From the NCBI RefSeq assembly GCF_019711495.1, contig NZ_JAIGNM010000003.1, positions 186,001 to 250,000 on the forward strand: a stretch of DNA of 64,000 nucleotides. Direction: 5' to 3'. The position numbers were made by a program, and so were the translations under genes. Of the stretch, positions 27,462-36,964 are shown one piece after another. Within the stretch, counting starts at the first letter, position 1, and every line of letters begins with the position of its first letter. Origin of the DNA: Qipengyuania xiamenensis. GTDB taxonomy: Bacteria; Pseudomonadota; Alphaproteobacteria; Sphingomonadales; Sphingomonadaceae. Below the pieces are notes generated by a model, which was not told the origin of the DNA, did not search any database, and worked only from the letters and a program-made list of their open reading frames with translations.

Positions 27462-29777
27462 TTATGCCCCGTGCTTCGCGTCGCGGGTCGATTCCACCAT
27501 GCCTTCGTGAATGAAGCCGATCGGGTGAACCTCGGCGGCGCGCTTCTTCAGTTCGCCGCGCATCTTGCGATATTCGGCTTCCATCTTGCTGGTCACCGTC
27601 GCGCGGCTGTCCTCTAGTGCTTCGGCGAAGTCGGCCGCGGTCACTTCCTGAACGTCACCGCCTGCGCGCTGCAAGGCGTTGAGACCAGCGCGGCGCACGA
27701 CATCCTCGAGGTCCGCGCCAGTGTAGCGGGCGGTCTTGGCCGCCACCGCTGCGAGGCTGACATCGTCTGCCAGCGGCATGTTCTTGGTGTGGATGCCGAG
27801 GATTTGCTCGCGCCCTGGCTCGTCGGGAGTGCCGACATAGACCAGTTCGTCGAACCGTCCCGGCCGCAGCAAGGCCGGATCGACCAGCGCGGGTCGGTTC
27901 GTGGCGCCGATCACGACGACGGACTGCAATTCTTCGAGACCGTCCATTTCGGCAAGGATCGTATTCACGACCCGTCCCGTCACCTGTGGTTCGCCCTGCC
28001 CGCTTCCGCGCGCCGGTACGAGGCTGTCGATCTCGTCGATGAAGATGACGCAGGGTGCGACAGCGCGGGCGCGTTTGAACATGCGCGCGATCTGCTGCTC
28101 GCTCTCGCCATACCATTTCGACAGGAGGTCGGAGCTCTTCATCGAGATGAAGTTCGCTTTCGCCTCTTTCGCAACGGCCTTGGCCAGCAAGGTCTTGCCG
28201 GTTCCGGGAGGGCCATAGAGCAGGAAGCCCTTTGCCGGCCTGATCCCGAGCCGGTGGAAGGCATCGGGATTCTTCATCGGAAGCTCGATACCCTCTTTCA
28301 GCTTTTCGATGGCATCGCCGACGCCGCCGATATTGTCCCAGCCGACATTGGGCATCTGCACCATGACCTCGCGCATCGCGCTCGGCTGGACTCGCTTCAA
28401 TGCGGAGAGGAAATCCTCACGGGTGACGCAAAGCTCGTCGAGCACTTCGGGCGGAATCGTCCGCTCGTCGAGGTCGATCTTGGGCATGATGCGGCGGACT
28501 GCGTCGATAGCCGCTTCGCGCGCGAGCGCAGCGATGTCGGCGCCGACGAAGCCATAGGTTGCCTTGGCCAGTTCGGTGAGGTCGACCTTGTCGCCGAGAG
28601 GCATGCCGCGCGTATGGATGCCGAGGATCTCGCGGCGACCCTTTTCGTCCGGAACGCCGATGACGATCTCGCGGTCGAACCGGCCCGGCCTGCGCAGTGC
28701 CTCGTCGATGGCATCAGGGCGATTGGTCGCCGCGATGACCACCAGATTGGAGCGTGCCTCGAGACCGTCCATGAGTGTGAGCAATTGTGCAACGAGGCGT
28801 TTCTCGGCCTCCCCGGGGACCCTGTCGCGTTTCGGCGCGATGGAATCGATTTCGTCGATAAAGACGATGGCGGGCGCGGACTTGCTCGCCTCTTCGAAGA
28901 CTTCGCGCAGCCGTTTCTCGCTTTCGCCATATCCCGAACCCATGATCTCGGGTCCGTTGATGGTGAAGAAATTGGCATCGCTTTCATTGGCGACTGCCTG
29001 GGCAAGGCGGGTCTTGCCGGTACCCGGCGGGCCATGCAGCAGGACGCCCTTGGGCGGGTCCACCCCGAGACGCGTGAAGAGTTCCGGATAGCGCAGCGGC
29101 AGTTCGACCATCTCGCGAAGCTGCTGGATGGTGTCGTCGATACCGCCGACATCGTCATAGTTGACTACGGCGCGCGCATCGCGCGGGGCCTCGAATTCCG
29201 CGCGCAGTTCGACCTCGGTGTCCTCGTCGATATGGACGATGCCCTTTGGCGTGGTCGAGACGACGGAAAGGCGGATCTGCGTGAGCGCATAGGCGGGCGA
29301 ATTGAACATGCGGCGCACTTCGGGCGGCATGTTCTGCACCGGCTGCTGGCCCGTCGTCGCGACGAGGTCACCAGCTGTCAGCGGCTTGCGGAAGAAGTTC
29401 CGCTTGAGCGCCTGCGCCGGACCCTGGAGGCGCATTTCGCGCTGTGCCGGAGCGAATACGACGCGGGTTGCAGGACGCGATTCGGCGGCAATGACATGCA
29501 CATGCTCGCCCGAGCCGACCTCGGCGTTGCCGCGCTGGAGACCGTCCAGGCGGATCACGTCGAGCGACTGGTCTTCATCATATGCGGCCATGGCGATCGC
29601 CACAGTGGCACGCTTGCCGGTGATCTCGACCGTGTCACCTTCGGTAATGCCGAGCGCCTGAAAAGCGGATCGCGGCATACGGGCGATGCCCTGCCCACTT
29701 TCTTCCTGGCGTGCCGCCGCGACCTGCAGCCTTACCGTTCTCTCGTCTGCCGCCGTCGCAGTGTCAGCATCGGCCAT
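27462..29777 (-). CDS. CDC48/VCP-family double AAA+ ATPase
   Basis: A protein of 771 residues with the p97 layout: an N-terminal Cdc48 double-psi-barrel domain (VRLQVAAARQEESGQGIARMPRSAFQALGITEGDTVEITGKR), then D1 with GPPGTGKTRLAQAVANE near 249 and IVFIDEIDSIAPKRD, and D2 with GPPGTGKTLLAKAVAKE near 520 and VIFIDEIDSLVPARG. It unfolds protein substrates as a hexamer. Such enzymes are common in archaea and eukaryotes and present in some bacteria, including many alphaproteobacteria. ATG 29777 has GAGGGAG upstream, but that site lies inside a long predicted helix. Confidence 0.93.
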   Translation of the reverse strand: MADADTATAADERTVRLQVAAARQEESGQGIARMPRSAFQALGITEGDTVEITGKRATVAIAMAAYDEDQSLDVIRLDGLQRGNAEVGSGEHVHVIAAESRPATRVVFAPAQREMRLQGPAQALKRNFFRKPLTAGDLVATTGQQPVQNMPPEVRRMFNSPAYALTQIRLSVVSTTPKGIVHIDEDTEVELRAEFEAPRDARAVVNYDDVGGIDDTIQQLREMVELPLRYPELFTRLGVDPPKGVLLHGPPGTGKTRLAQAVANESDANFFTINGPEIMGSGYGESEKRLREVFEEASKSAPAIVFIDEIDSIAPKRDRVPGEAEKRLVAQLLTLMDGLEARSNLVVIAATNRPDAIDEALRRPGRFDREIVIGVPDEKGRREILGIHTRGMPLGDKVDLTELAKATYGFVGADIAALAREAAIDAVRRIMPKIDLDERTIPPEVLDELCVTREDFLSALKRVQPSAMREVMVQMPNVGWDNIGGVGDAIEKLKEGIELPMKNPDAFHRLGIRPAKGFLLYGPPGTGKTLLAKAVAKEAKANFISMKSSDLLSKWYGESEQQIARMFKRARAVAPCVIFIDEIDSLVPARGSGQGEPQVTGRVVNTILAEMDGLEELQSVVVIGATNRPALVDPALLRPGRFDELVYVGTPDEPGREQILGIHTKNMPLADDVSLAAVAAKTARYTGADLEDVVRRAGLNALQRAGGDVQEVTAADFAEALEDSRATVTSKMEAEYRKMRGELKKRAAEVHPIGFIHEGMVESTRDAKHGA

Positions 29778-29779
29778 AT

Positions 29780-29859
29780 GGGCAAGCTCCCTCGTAGTTC
29801 TTCAATTCTCTCGCTCCCAATTGGGGGCGCATTCAGAAACTACAATGAGGGAGCGGCCC
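29780..29859 (-). promoter_or_regulatory. Leader hairpin burying the Cdc48 ribosome site
   Basis: On the minus-strand RNA, GGGC-c-GCUCCCUC-auu-GUAGUU pairs with AACUAC-GAGGGAGC-uu-GCCC: 18 base pairs with a three-base bulge and a small internal loop. The ribosome-binding GAGGGAG is entirely inside the helix and the last pairs end a few bases before the AUG. A second hairpin (CGCCCCC/GGGAGCG around AAUU, one mismatch) fills the loop. The layout is that of an RNA thermometer or other translational switch. The function is inferred. Confidence 0.65.
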
Positions 29860-29891
29860 GAGAGGTCCAAGGCCAGACCGCAACAGGGCAA

Positions 29892-29922
29892 GAAAAAAGC
29901 CCGGCGGACGAACCACCGGGCT
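29892..29922 (-). terminator. Minus-strand terminator between lipoprotein and Cdc48 genes
   Basis: Read on the minus strand, AGCCCGG-t-GG pairs with CC-g-CCGGGCT and is followed by TTTTTT. It ends transcription from the 30530-30072 lipoprotein gene. No gene lies from 29923 to 30071, and I see nothing notable there. Confidence 0.8.
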
Positions 29923-30071
29923 AGAAAAGTCTTGGGAGAGGATGCCTGAAAGGCAGGTAGACATATGCTGGTCAGGCGAAAATTGTGCAAGTGCGAAAAG
30001 AACAAGGTTTGTTGAGCCAGGCGCAACTCACTCTTGCAAGGCATTGAAATTACACAGGGCGGGTCGAAGTC

Positions 30072-30530
30072 TTATCTCGCTGGTGCAGCACAAGCACGGA
30101 TGGCGCGGGGATTCGCCGCCGTCCCGAGCCACGCCGTATGCCGGGTCTTCTCTCCCGAGAATTCACTCGTGCAGGGGCCCGGCTCGATCGTCAGGACGAA
30201 CGGCTGCTCACCCGGGACCGCGCCCTCGCTGCCGCGGAAGACATAGGAGTCTCCGTCCCTGACCCGTTCGACATCGAACACGCGGTAACGCGCGCCGGAA
30301 TAGGCCTGGCTGATTGCCATTTTCGAACCGCGGTTCTCGAACTTGATGAAAGGCTCGCCGAAGTTTGCCTTGAAGTCGCCGGGCGACGCTGCGCCCGCCA
30401 AGTGATCGCTGCGATCAACTTCGGCCCTCACGATGACCGGATCGGCCTCGCGCGGTTCCGGCTGGGGTGCCGGTTCGACTTCGCAGGCGGCAAGGATCGG
30501 CAGGAATGCCAGCAATGGTATCGCGCGCAT
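30072..30530 (-). CDS. Lipoprotein of unknown function
   Basis: A protein of 152 residues with lipoprotein signal MRAIPLLAFLPILAAC (Cys16), then a Pro/Glu-rich linker and a compact domain with KMAISQAYSGARYRVFDVERVRDGDSYVFRGSEG and two later Cys residues. I do not recognise the fold. It is divergent from the CoA-transferase operon and followed by its own terminator. Confidence 0.72.
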   Translation of the reverse strand: MRAIPLLAFLPILAACEVEPAPQPEPREADPVIVRAEVDRSDHLAGAASPGDFKANFGEPFIKFENRGSKMAISQAYSGARYRVFDVERVRDGDSYVFRGSEGAVPGEQPFVLTIEPGPCTSEFSGEKTRHTAWLGTAANPRAIRACAAPAR

Positions 30531-30602
30531 CGATCATCTCCTTGTCCGGGGGTGACTTATCATAAACTCGGCGCTAGCAGCCACGCTTGTAACGGAGGTC
30601 CG

Positions 30603-31310
30603 ATGAACAAGCTCTTTCCCGACGCCGCTTCCGCCCTCGAAGGGCTCCTGCATGACGACATGCTCATCGCCAGCGGAGGCTTCGGCCTTTGCGGTATTCC
30701 CGAAAGATTGCTCGAGGCGATCCGCGAAAGCGGCGTGAAGGGCCTGACCTTCGCCAGCAACAATGCCGGGATCGACAACGAAGGGATCGGCATGCTGCTG
30801 CGCACGCAGCAGGTGAAGAAGATGATCTCCTCCTATGTCGGCGAGAACAAGGAGTTCGAGCGGCAGTTCCTTTCGGGCGAACTCGAAGTGGAATTCTGCC
30901 CGCAGGGTACGCTGGCCGAACGCATGCGTGCAGGCGGTGCCGGCATCCCGGGCTTCTACACCAAGACAGGCGTCGGCACGCAGGTAGCAGAAGGCAAGGA
31001 AGTGAAGAGCTTCGACGGAGAAGACTACATCCTCGAGCGCGGCATCTTTGCCGATCTCGCAATCGTGAAAGCGTGGAAGGCCGACGAGACGGGCAACCTC
31101 GTGTTCCGCAAGACCGCGCGCAATTTCAACCAGCCTGCCGCGACCTGCGGCAAGGTCTGCGTGGTCGAAGTCGAAGAGATCGTGCCGACCGGCAGCCTCG
31201 ATCCGGACTGCATCCACCTGCCCGGCGTATACGTCCAGCGCATGATCGTGGGCGCACCCTACGACAAGAAGATCGAATTCGTGACGACGCGCGAAAGGGC
31301 AACCGCATGA
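30603..31310 (+). CDS. scoA: 3-oxoacid CoA-transferase subunit A
   Basis: A protein of 235 residues beginning MNKLFPDAASALEGLLHDDMLIASGGFGLCGIPE, with the CoA-transferase family I glycine loop GGFGLCGIP. With subunit B it moves CoA from succinyl-CoA to acetoacetate or a related acid. ATG 30603 has GGAGG four bases upstream; the frame is open further 5' but without a start signal. It overlaps the phosphatase gene by ATGA. Confidence 0.93.
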   Translation: MNKLFPDAASALEGLLHDDMLIASGGFGLCGIPERLLEAIRESGVKGLTFASNNAGIDNEGIGMLLRTQQVKKMISSYVGENKEFERQFLSGELEVEFCPQGTLAERMRAGGAGIPGFYTKTGVGTQVAEGKEVKSFDGEDYILERGIFADLAIVKAWKADETGNLVFRKTARNFNQPAATCGKVCVVEVEEIVPTGSLDPDCIHLPGVYVQRMIVGAPYDKKIEFVTTRERATA

Positions 31311-32212
31311 TGCGCGCCGGACTGGTTTCATGCGCCGCACTGGCTCTGGCTGCCTGCCAGACCGTACCGGCGGCGGAAGCGCCCGTAGCTTCGGCGGATG
31401 CACCCGATACCATGCAGTGGCTCTATGGCTCGGGCGAAGCTGCCGGGGCCTCGATCCAGACGTGGCGGAACATTGCCGATTACGCGATTGCCCGCTCTCG
31501 CGAGCGCCGTGTCCCGCAGTCGGTCACGATGGGTATCGACGGCGCGATTGCCCAGCCGCAGAGCTGCGCGCAGGGCGATAGCTGGAAGCCGCTCGCCGTC
31601 GTCTTCGATGTCGACGAGACGGTGATCCTCAACCAGGGATATGAATACTGGGCCACAACCTCGGGCGCCAGCTTCTCCAAGGAGACCTGGGAGAAGTGGG
31701 AAAAGACCGGCGCTAGCTATGTCCGCCCGGTCCCCGGCGCGGTGACCGGCATTCGCCGCCTGCGCGAAGCGGGCATCACTCCCGTCTTCAACACGAACCG
31801 CGAATTCAGTCCTGAAGGTGCGGCCAAAGCGATTGCCGCTGCCGGACTTGGCGAGGCGATCCACCGCGACACGCTGTTCCTGCGCGGTGATGACGGCGTG
31901 AACAGCGGCGACAAGGACGGTCGCCGCGCCATGATCGCAGAGCGTTACTGCGTCGTCGCACTCGCCGGTGACAACCTCGGCGACTTCGCCGACATCTTCA
32001 ACGACGACACGCGCGCGCCGCTCGAACGCCGCGAACTGGCTGCTCGCGGCGACCTCGCGCAACTGTGGGGCAATGGCTGGTTCGTCCTGCCCAACCCCGT
32101 CTACGGCTATTCGCTTAAGGGCACCGTGGAGCAGGTGTTCCCGGAAGGCACCCGCTGGTCGCCCGAGACCGCCCCCGCCGATGCGCCCGCAATAATGAAC
32201 GAAGGCAATTGA
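31307..32212 (+). CDS. HAD acid phosphatase lipoprotein (e(P4)-like)
   Basis: A protein of 301 residues with a lipoprotein signal (LVSCAALALAAC). It is a HAD enzyme with motif I VVFDVDETVILN (nucleophile Asp and acid Asp), motif II VFNTNRE and the motif IV region VVALAGDNLGDFAD. The layout matches the 5'-nucleotidase/acid phosphatase lipoprotein e(P4) family, which dephosphorylates nucleotides outside the cytoplasm. ATG at 31307 overlaps the scoA stop; ATG at 31310 is equally possible. Its place between the two subunits of one enzyme is odd. Confidence 0.88.
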   Translation: MMRAGLVSCAALALAACQTVPAAEAPVASADAPDTMQWLYGSGEAAGASIQTWRNIADYAIARSRERRVPQSVTMGIDGAIAQPQSCAQGDSWKPLAVVFDVDETVILNQGYEYWATTSGASFSKETWEKWEKTGASYVRPVPGAVTGIRRLREAGITPVFNTNREFSPEGAAKAIAAAGLGEAIHRDTLFLRGDDGVNSGDKDGRRAMIAERYCVVALAGDNLGDFADIFNDDTRAPLERRELAARGDLAQLWGNGWFVLPNPVYGYSLKGTVEQVFPEGTRWSPETAPADAPAIMNEGN

Positions 32213-32213
32213 G

Positions 32214-32879
32214 ATGACCGACACGCAAGCACGCACCGGCTGGGACCGCAACCAGATGGCCGCCCGCGCCGCTCAGGAGCTGGAAGACGGCTATTACGTC
32301 AATCTCGGCATCGGCATTCCGACGCTGGTCGCCAATCACATTCCCGAAGGCATGCATGTCACGCTGCAGAGCGAGAACGGCATGCTCGGCATCGGCCCCT
32401 TCCCCTATGAAGGCGAAGAAGACGCCGACCTGATCAATGCCGGCAAGCAGACGATCAGCGAACTGCCGCACAGCGCCTATTTCGACAGCGCGCAGAGCTT
32501 CGCGATGATCCGCGGCGGGCATATCGACCTCACCGTCCTTGGCGCGATGGAAGTGGCCGAGAACGGCGACATCGCCAATTGGATGATCCCGGGCAAGATG
32601 ATCAAGGGCATGGGCGGCGCGATGGATCTCGTCGCCGGCGTGAAGAAGATCATCGTGGTGATGGACCACACCAGCAAGGCTGGCGATCCCAAGTTCATTC
32701 CCGCCTGCACCCTGCCCCTGACCGGCCAGAACGTGGTCGACATGATCATCACCAATCTGGGTGTTTTCCGTCGCAAGGATCACGAAAGCGCGTTCCAGCT
32801 TATCGAGCTGGCCCCGGGCGTGACCGAAGAGGACATCGCCGCCAGCACGACTGCGAAATACGAGGTCGCTCTCGGCTGA
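32214..32879 (+). CDS. scoB: 3-oxoacid CoA-transferase subunit B
   Basis: A protein of 221 residues with the catalytic motif LQSENGMLGIGPFP (Glu of SENG forms the CoA thioester) and GGHIDLTVLGAMEVAENGDIANWMIPGKMIKGMGGAMDLV, the standard subunit B signature. It starts one base after the phosphatase stop, so scoA, the phosphatase and scoB are one transcript. Confidence 0.95.
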   Translation: MTDTQARTGWDRNQMAARAAQELEDGYYVNLGIGIPTLVANHIPEGMHVTLQSENGMLGIGPFPYEGEEDADLINAGKQTISELPHSAYFDSAQSFAMIRGGHIDLTVLGAMEVAENGDIANWMIPGKMIKGMGGAMDLVAGVKKIIVVMDHTSKAGDPKFIPACTLPLTGQNVVDMIITNLGVFRRKDHESAFQLIELAPGVTEEDIAASTTAKYEVALG

Positions 32880-32883
32880 GACG

Positions 32884-34032
32884 ATGGCCGACTGGCTCGA
32901 CAAACCGCGCAACGAGAATAGCCCGCTCTCCGGGCTCAAGGTGCTTGAGCTTGCCCGGGTCCTTGCCGGGCCGTGGGCAGGCCAGATCCTCGCCGATCTC
33001 GGCGCGGATGTGATCAAGGTCGAAAGCCCGGAAGGCGATAATACGCGGATCTGGGGCCCGCCCTGGGTCGAGCATGGCGGCGAAAAGACCAGCGCCTACT
33101 ACCACGCCTGCAATCGCGGCAAGCGCGGGATCGTGGCCGACTTTCGCGATGCTGCGGATCTCGAACGGATTGCCGAACTGGCACGCGGGGCCGACGTCGT
33201 CTTGGAAAACTTCAAGCCCGGTAGCCTCACCAAGTTCGGGCTCGACTACGAGACACTGGCGAAGGCCAATCCCGCGCTGGTCTATTGCTCGATCACCGGC
33301 TTCGGCCAGACCGGGCCGCGTCGCGACGAGCCGGGCTACGATTTCGTCATCCAGGCGATGAGCGGTTTCATGGCGCTGACCGGCGAACCCGATGGCGATC
33401 CCATGAAAATGGGCGTCTCGATCAGCGACCTGTCTACCGGCCTCTGGGCGGCCAATGCGGTACAGGCCGCCCTGCTGATGCGCTACCGCACGGGCGAGGG
33501 ACAGTGGATCGACATGAGCCTGCTCGACTGCTCGGTCGGCCTGCTCGCCAACCAGGCGATGAGCTATCTTGCGACCGGCGAGAACCCGCCACGTATGGGC
33601 AATGCCCACGCGCAGGTGAGCGCCTATGGCGTCTTCCCGACCAAGGACGGCAAGGTCGTGCTCGCTCCGGCAAACGACGCGCTGTTCCGCAAGCTGCTGA
33701 CGGTGCTCGAACGCACGGACCTGCTGGAAGACGAGCGCTATTCGACCAATGCGAACCGCGTCGCGAACCGAGATGAGGTCGACGCGCTGATCGCCGAAGC
33801 CACCGCGCGATGGACGCGAGACGACCTTCTCTCTGCCTGCGCCCAAGCGGCAATCCCTGCCGGCCCGATCAACGAAATCGACGAGGTTTTCGCAGATCCG
33901 CAGACGCAGGCACGGGGAATGCGGCTGGATATCGACGGAATGCCGTCGGTGCGCAGCCCCTTCGTGTTCTCCGATGCCGAACTAGCGCTCGAGACTGCCT
34001 CACCCGCCAAGGGGCAGGACGACCCCGACTAA
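32884..34032 (+). CDS. CaiB/BaiF family (class III) CoA-transferase
   Basis: A protein of 382 residues with the class III signatures LKVLELARVLAGPWAGQILADLGADVIKVESPEGD near the N-terminus, DVVLENFKPGSLTKFGLDYETLAKANPALVYCSITGFGQTGP, and YDFVIQAMSGFMALTGEPDGDPMKMGVSISDL. It moves CoA between acids, substrate unknown. It follows scoB by four bases and ends convergent to metK. Confidence 0.92.
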   Translation: MADWLDKPRNENSPLSGLKVLELARVLAGPWAGQILADLGADVIKVESPEGDNTRIWGPPWVEHGGEKTSAYYHACNRGKRGIVADFRDAADLERIAELARGADVVLENFKPGSLTKFGLDYETLAKANPALVYCSITGFGQTGPRRDEPGYDFVIQAMSGFMALTGEPDGDPMKMGVSISDLSTGLWAANAVQAALLMRYRTGEGQWIDMSLLDCSVGLLANQAMSYLATGENPPRMGNAHAQVSAYGVFPTKDGKVVLAPANDALFRKLLTVLERTDLLEDERYSTNANRVANRDEVDALIAEATARWTRDDLLSACAQAAIPAGPINEIDEVFADPQTQARGMRLDIDGMPSVRSPFVFSDAELALETASPAKGQDDPD

Positions 34033-34035
34033 CCC

Positions 34036-35274
34036 TCAGCCAAGCGCGGCCTTGAGGTCGTCGACGAGGTCGGTGCGTTCCCACGGAAAATCATCGCCAT
34101 CGGCCTGACGACCGAAATGGCCGTATGCAGCACTCTTGCGATAGATCGGCTTGTTGAGGCCAAGGTGCATGCGGATCCCGCGCGGGGTAAGACCACCCAG
34201 CTTTTCGATGCTGCCGATCGCATTCTCGAGCGCCTCGTCGGAAACGCCCTCGGCACAGGTGCCGTGCGTGTCGACATAGAGCGAGAGCGGCTTCGACACG
34301 CCGATCGCATAGGACAGCTGTATCGTGCAGCGCTTGGCCAGGCCTGCCGCCACGATGTTCTTCGCCAGGTACCGCGTAATATAGGCTGCCGAACGGTCGA
34401 CCTTGGTCGGGTCCTTCCCGCTGAAAGCGCCGCCGCCATGAGGGGCCGCGCCGCCATAGGTATCGACGATGATCTTGCGACCGGTCAGGCCAGCGTCGCC
34501 ATCGGGCCCGCCGATTTCGAAAGCGCCCGTGGGATTGATGTGCCACTCGGTTTCGTCGGTCAGCCAGCCATCGGGCAGGATCTCGCTGACGACTCCCTTC
34601 ACATAGGCCTTGAGTTCGGCCTCCTTCTCACCCTCGTGATAGCCCTTGCCGTGCTGGGTCGACACGACGACCGCAGTGCAGGCCACCGGCTTGCCGTCTT
34701 CGTAACGCAGCGAGAGCTGGCTCTTGGCATCGGGTTCGAGGAAGGGCGCAGCACCGCTCTTGCGGTCGGCAGCCAGTCGCTCGAGGATCTTGTGCGAATA
34801 GTCGAGCGTCGCGGGCATGAGATCGGGCGTCTCGTCGCAGGCGAAACCGAACATGATGCCCTGGTCGCCCGCGCCCTCGTCCTTGTTGCCGCTGGCATCC
34901 ACGCCCTGCGCAATTTCGCTCGACTGGCCATGAAGGTGGTTTTCGAAGGTCAGCGTCTTCCAGTGGAAGCCTTCCTGCTCGTAGCCGATTTCGCGTACGG
35001 TGCGACGCACGGCCCGCTCGATCTCGTCCTTCGCGCCAGGGGCCCAGCCACCGTTCACCGCCCACTCGGGGTTGTTCATGTCGTACATCGGCGCACAGCG
35101 GATTTCGCCCGACAGGATCACGCGCTGCGTGGTCGTCATTGTCTCGCAGGCGACGCGCGATTCGGGGTCTTTCGAAAGCATCAGGTCGACGATCGCATCG
35201 CTGATCTGGTCGGACACCTTGTCGGGATGACCCTCCGAAACGCTCTCGGAAGTGAACAGGTAATTGGTGCGCAT
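34036..35274 (-). CDS. metK: S-adenosylmethionine synthetase
   Basis: A protein of 412 residues, slightly longer than the E. coli enzyme. Visible are the N-terminal ATP site ([22 protein letters not shown]), [28 protein letters not shown] and the phosphate loop [16 protein letters not shown]. It makes S-adenosylmethionine from methionine and ATP. A palindrome (35296-35311) lies 22-37 bases upstream, over the lnt stop codon. Confidence 0.97.
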   Translation of the reverse strand: MRTNYLFTSESVSEGHPDKVSDQISDAIVDLMLSKDPESRVACETMTTTQRVILSGEIRCAPMYDMNNPEWAVNGGWAPGAKDEIERAVRRTVREIGYEQEGFHWKTLTFENHLHGQSSEIAQGVDASGNKDEGAGDQGIMFGFACDETPDLMPATLDYSHKILERLAADRKSGAAPFLEPDAKSQLSLRYEDGKPVACTAVVVSTQHGKGYHEGEKEAELKAYVKGVVSEILPDGWLTDETEWHINPTGAFEIGGPDGDAGLTGRKIIVDTYGGAAPHGGGAFSGKDPTKVDRSAAYITRYLAKNIVAAGLAKRCTIQLSYAIGVSKPLSLYVDTHGTCAEGVSDEALENAIGSIEKLGGLTPRGIRMHLGLNKPIYRKSAAYGHFGRQADGDDFPWERTDLVDDLKAALG

Positions 35275-35293
35275 GAAGGACCCCGACTGAAAG

Positions 35294-35313
35294 ATATAAA
35301 GAAAGCTTTATGT
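35294..35313. promoter_or_regulatory. Palindromic operator candidate before metK
   Basis: ATAAAG-AAAG-CTTTAT is an exact six-base inverted repeat (35296-35301 and 35306-35311) in a GC-rich genome. AT-rich palindromes of this kind precede methionine-cycle genes controlled by ArsR-family regulators (SahR/SamR type) in proteobacteria; that link is from memory and unproven here. It overlaps the lnt stop. Confidence 0.5.
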
Positions 35314-36903
35314 GCTGCGCGACACGTAACGCTGGTGAAGGCGCATGGCAACCAGCGATCCGGCTAATAGGAGCATCCCCCAAAGGAGGGTCAGCCAGTG
35401 CCCCAACCGGGAAAACGGGGTGGGATCGCCTGCTGGCGGCACATGGGTGTCGATGCGATCTGCGCGGCCCCGCCCGATGTGATTGCGCACGATGCCATGC
35501 GCATCGATCACTGCGCTTATTCCGGTGGTGGTGGAGCGCAGGACCGGCAGACCTTCCTCGATTGCGCGCATCCGCGCCTGGGCAAGATGCTGCGGAGGAC
35601 CCCACTCGCCGAACCAGCCGTCATTGGACGGGTTGAAAATGTAGTCGGGTCGCGCGTCAGGCTCGACGACCTCGCCGGAGAAGACGATCTCGTAACAGAT
35701 TTGCATCCCAGCCTTGCCGTGCGGACCGAAGTCGAAGGTTTGCGGACCCGGACCCGGAATGAAGTCGATCGAGCCTGCCACAAGCCGCGACAGGCCGAGC
35801 GGTTCGAGCAGGGCCCGCATCGGAAGGTATTCGCCATAAGGCACGAGGTGGGCCTTGGAATAGCGCGGGCCGAGCGTGCCCTCGGCGTCGATGGGGGTGA
35901 TGGCGTTATAGGCGCCGACAGCTCTCTCGCGGCCGTCCACCTCGCCGATTTCAAGATCGACGGTCCCGGTCAGCAAGAGGCTGCCCTCGCCGATGGTCTG
36001 CCCGATCCGGTAGCGCGCGAAGGCCGGGTCGCCGCCAGCAGTCATCTGGACGTAGTAGCGCTGCGGGTAGCCTTCACGCAGGTAATCCGGAACGCCGCTT
36101 TCGGGCCACAGGACAAGCCGCCGGCTCAAGGGACGGAGCGGCTTGCTAAGCGAGGCGATGCGCTGGAACTGTTCTTCGAACTTGGTCGGATCGTCTAGCT
36201 CTTCCTGGCGCAGGTTCGGCTGCACCAGCGTCAGCGGCAGATAGCCGCCCACCGGCTTGGGCGCCGGCCAGTACATGCCAGCGACGAGGATGGCACCGCC
36301 AATGGCCAGTCCAGCCCAGCGGCGGCTCGTGACCAGCGAGGCCAGCAGCCCGGACAAAGCGACCGCGATGCCCGAGAGCGCGTAGGTGCCCGTAAGACCA
36401 AGTACCCCTGCGACACCCGGCCGCGACCAGTCTCCCAGCAAGGCCATGGAAAACGGCCCCCAAGCATATCCGGTGAAGACCCAGCTCCGCAGCCATTCGG
36501 CCAGCACCCAGAGAGCTCCGAAAGCGAGCGCGAATGCCGGCAGGCCGTGGTTTCGCGCGATCATCCATGCCGCCAGAGCCGCAAGCGCGGGCCAGACGGC
36601 GAGGTAGAGCGACAGGAGCGGAACGGCGGCCCAGCCGAGCGCGGCCGGCATCTCGGCCTGATAAGTGAAAGCGGTGGCGATCCAGTTGTTGGTCAGCGTG
36701 AAATGCGCGACGCCGAACAACCAGCCGACAAGGAATGCGTTGCCCTTGCCCGGCTGCTTCGACACCAGCCAGACAAGCGCGCCCATCGCGGCAAGAGCCA
36801 GCGCCCAGAGGTGCAGGGGTTGGAAACCCGTGGCCGAAACGAGGCCGAGCAGCAGCGCCGTCCAGTACGGATGCCGCAACGAGAATGCGGAGATACGATC
36901 CAT
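35308..36903 (-). CDS. lnt: Apolipoprotein N-acyltransferase
   Basis: A protein of 531 residues with about six N-terminal membrane helices and a nitrilase-fold periplasmic domain. The catalytic triad is visible: Glu in VLWPESGVPDYL, Lys in RYSKAHLVPYGEYLPM and Cys in AGMQICYEIVFS. It adds the third acyl chain to lipoproteins, such as those encoded at 7038, 21982, 30530 and 31307. The start has GGCGGAGG just upstream. Confidence 0.95.
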   Translation of the reverse strand: MDRISAFSLRHPYWTALLLGLVSATGFQPLHLWALALAAMGALVWLVSKQPGKGNAFLVGWLFGVAHFTLTNNWIATAFTYQAEMPAALGWAAVPLLSLYLAVWPALAALAAWMIARNHGLPAFALAFGALWVLAEWLRSWVFTGYAWGPFSMALLGDWSRPGVAGVLGLTGTYALSGIAVALSGLLASLVTSRRWAGLAIGGAILVAGMYWPAPKPVGGYLPLTLVQPNLRQEELDDPTKFEEQFQRIASLSKPLRPLSRRLVLWPESGVPDYLREGYPQRYYVQMTAGGDPAFARYRIGQTIGEGSLLLTGTVDLEIGEVDGRERAVGAYNAITPIDAEGTLGPRYSKAHLVPYGEYLPMRALLEPLGLSRLVAGSIDFIPGPGPQTFDFGPHGKAGMQICYEIVFSGEVVEPDARPDYIFNPSNDGWFGEWGPPQHLAQARMRAIEEGLPVLRSTTTGISAVIDAHGIVRNHIGRGRADRIDTHVPPAGDPTPFSRLGHWLTLLWGMLLLAGSLVAMRLHQRYVSRST

Positions 36904-36964
36904 CGCCTCCGCCTGTTAGGGCCGCCTACGATATTGGCAAGGGAAAGCGGCGGGTGAAGCGCGA

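Noticed and set aside
29942..30262. Plus-strand frame opposite the lipoprotein gene
   Set aside because: It overlaps the minus-strand lipoprotein, which has a clear lipobox, and has no features of its own.
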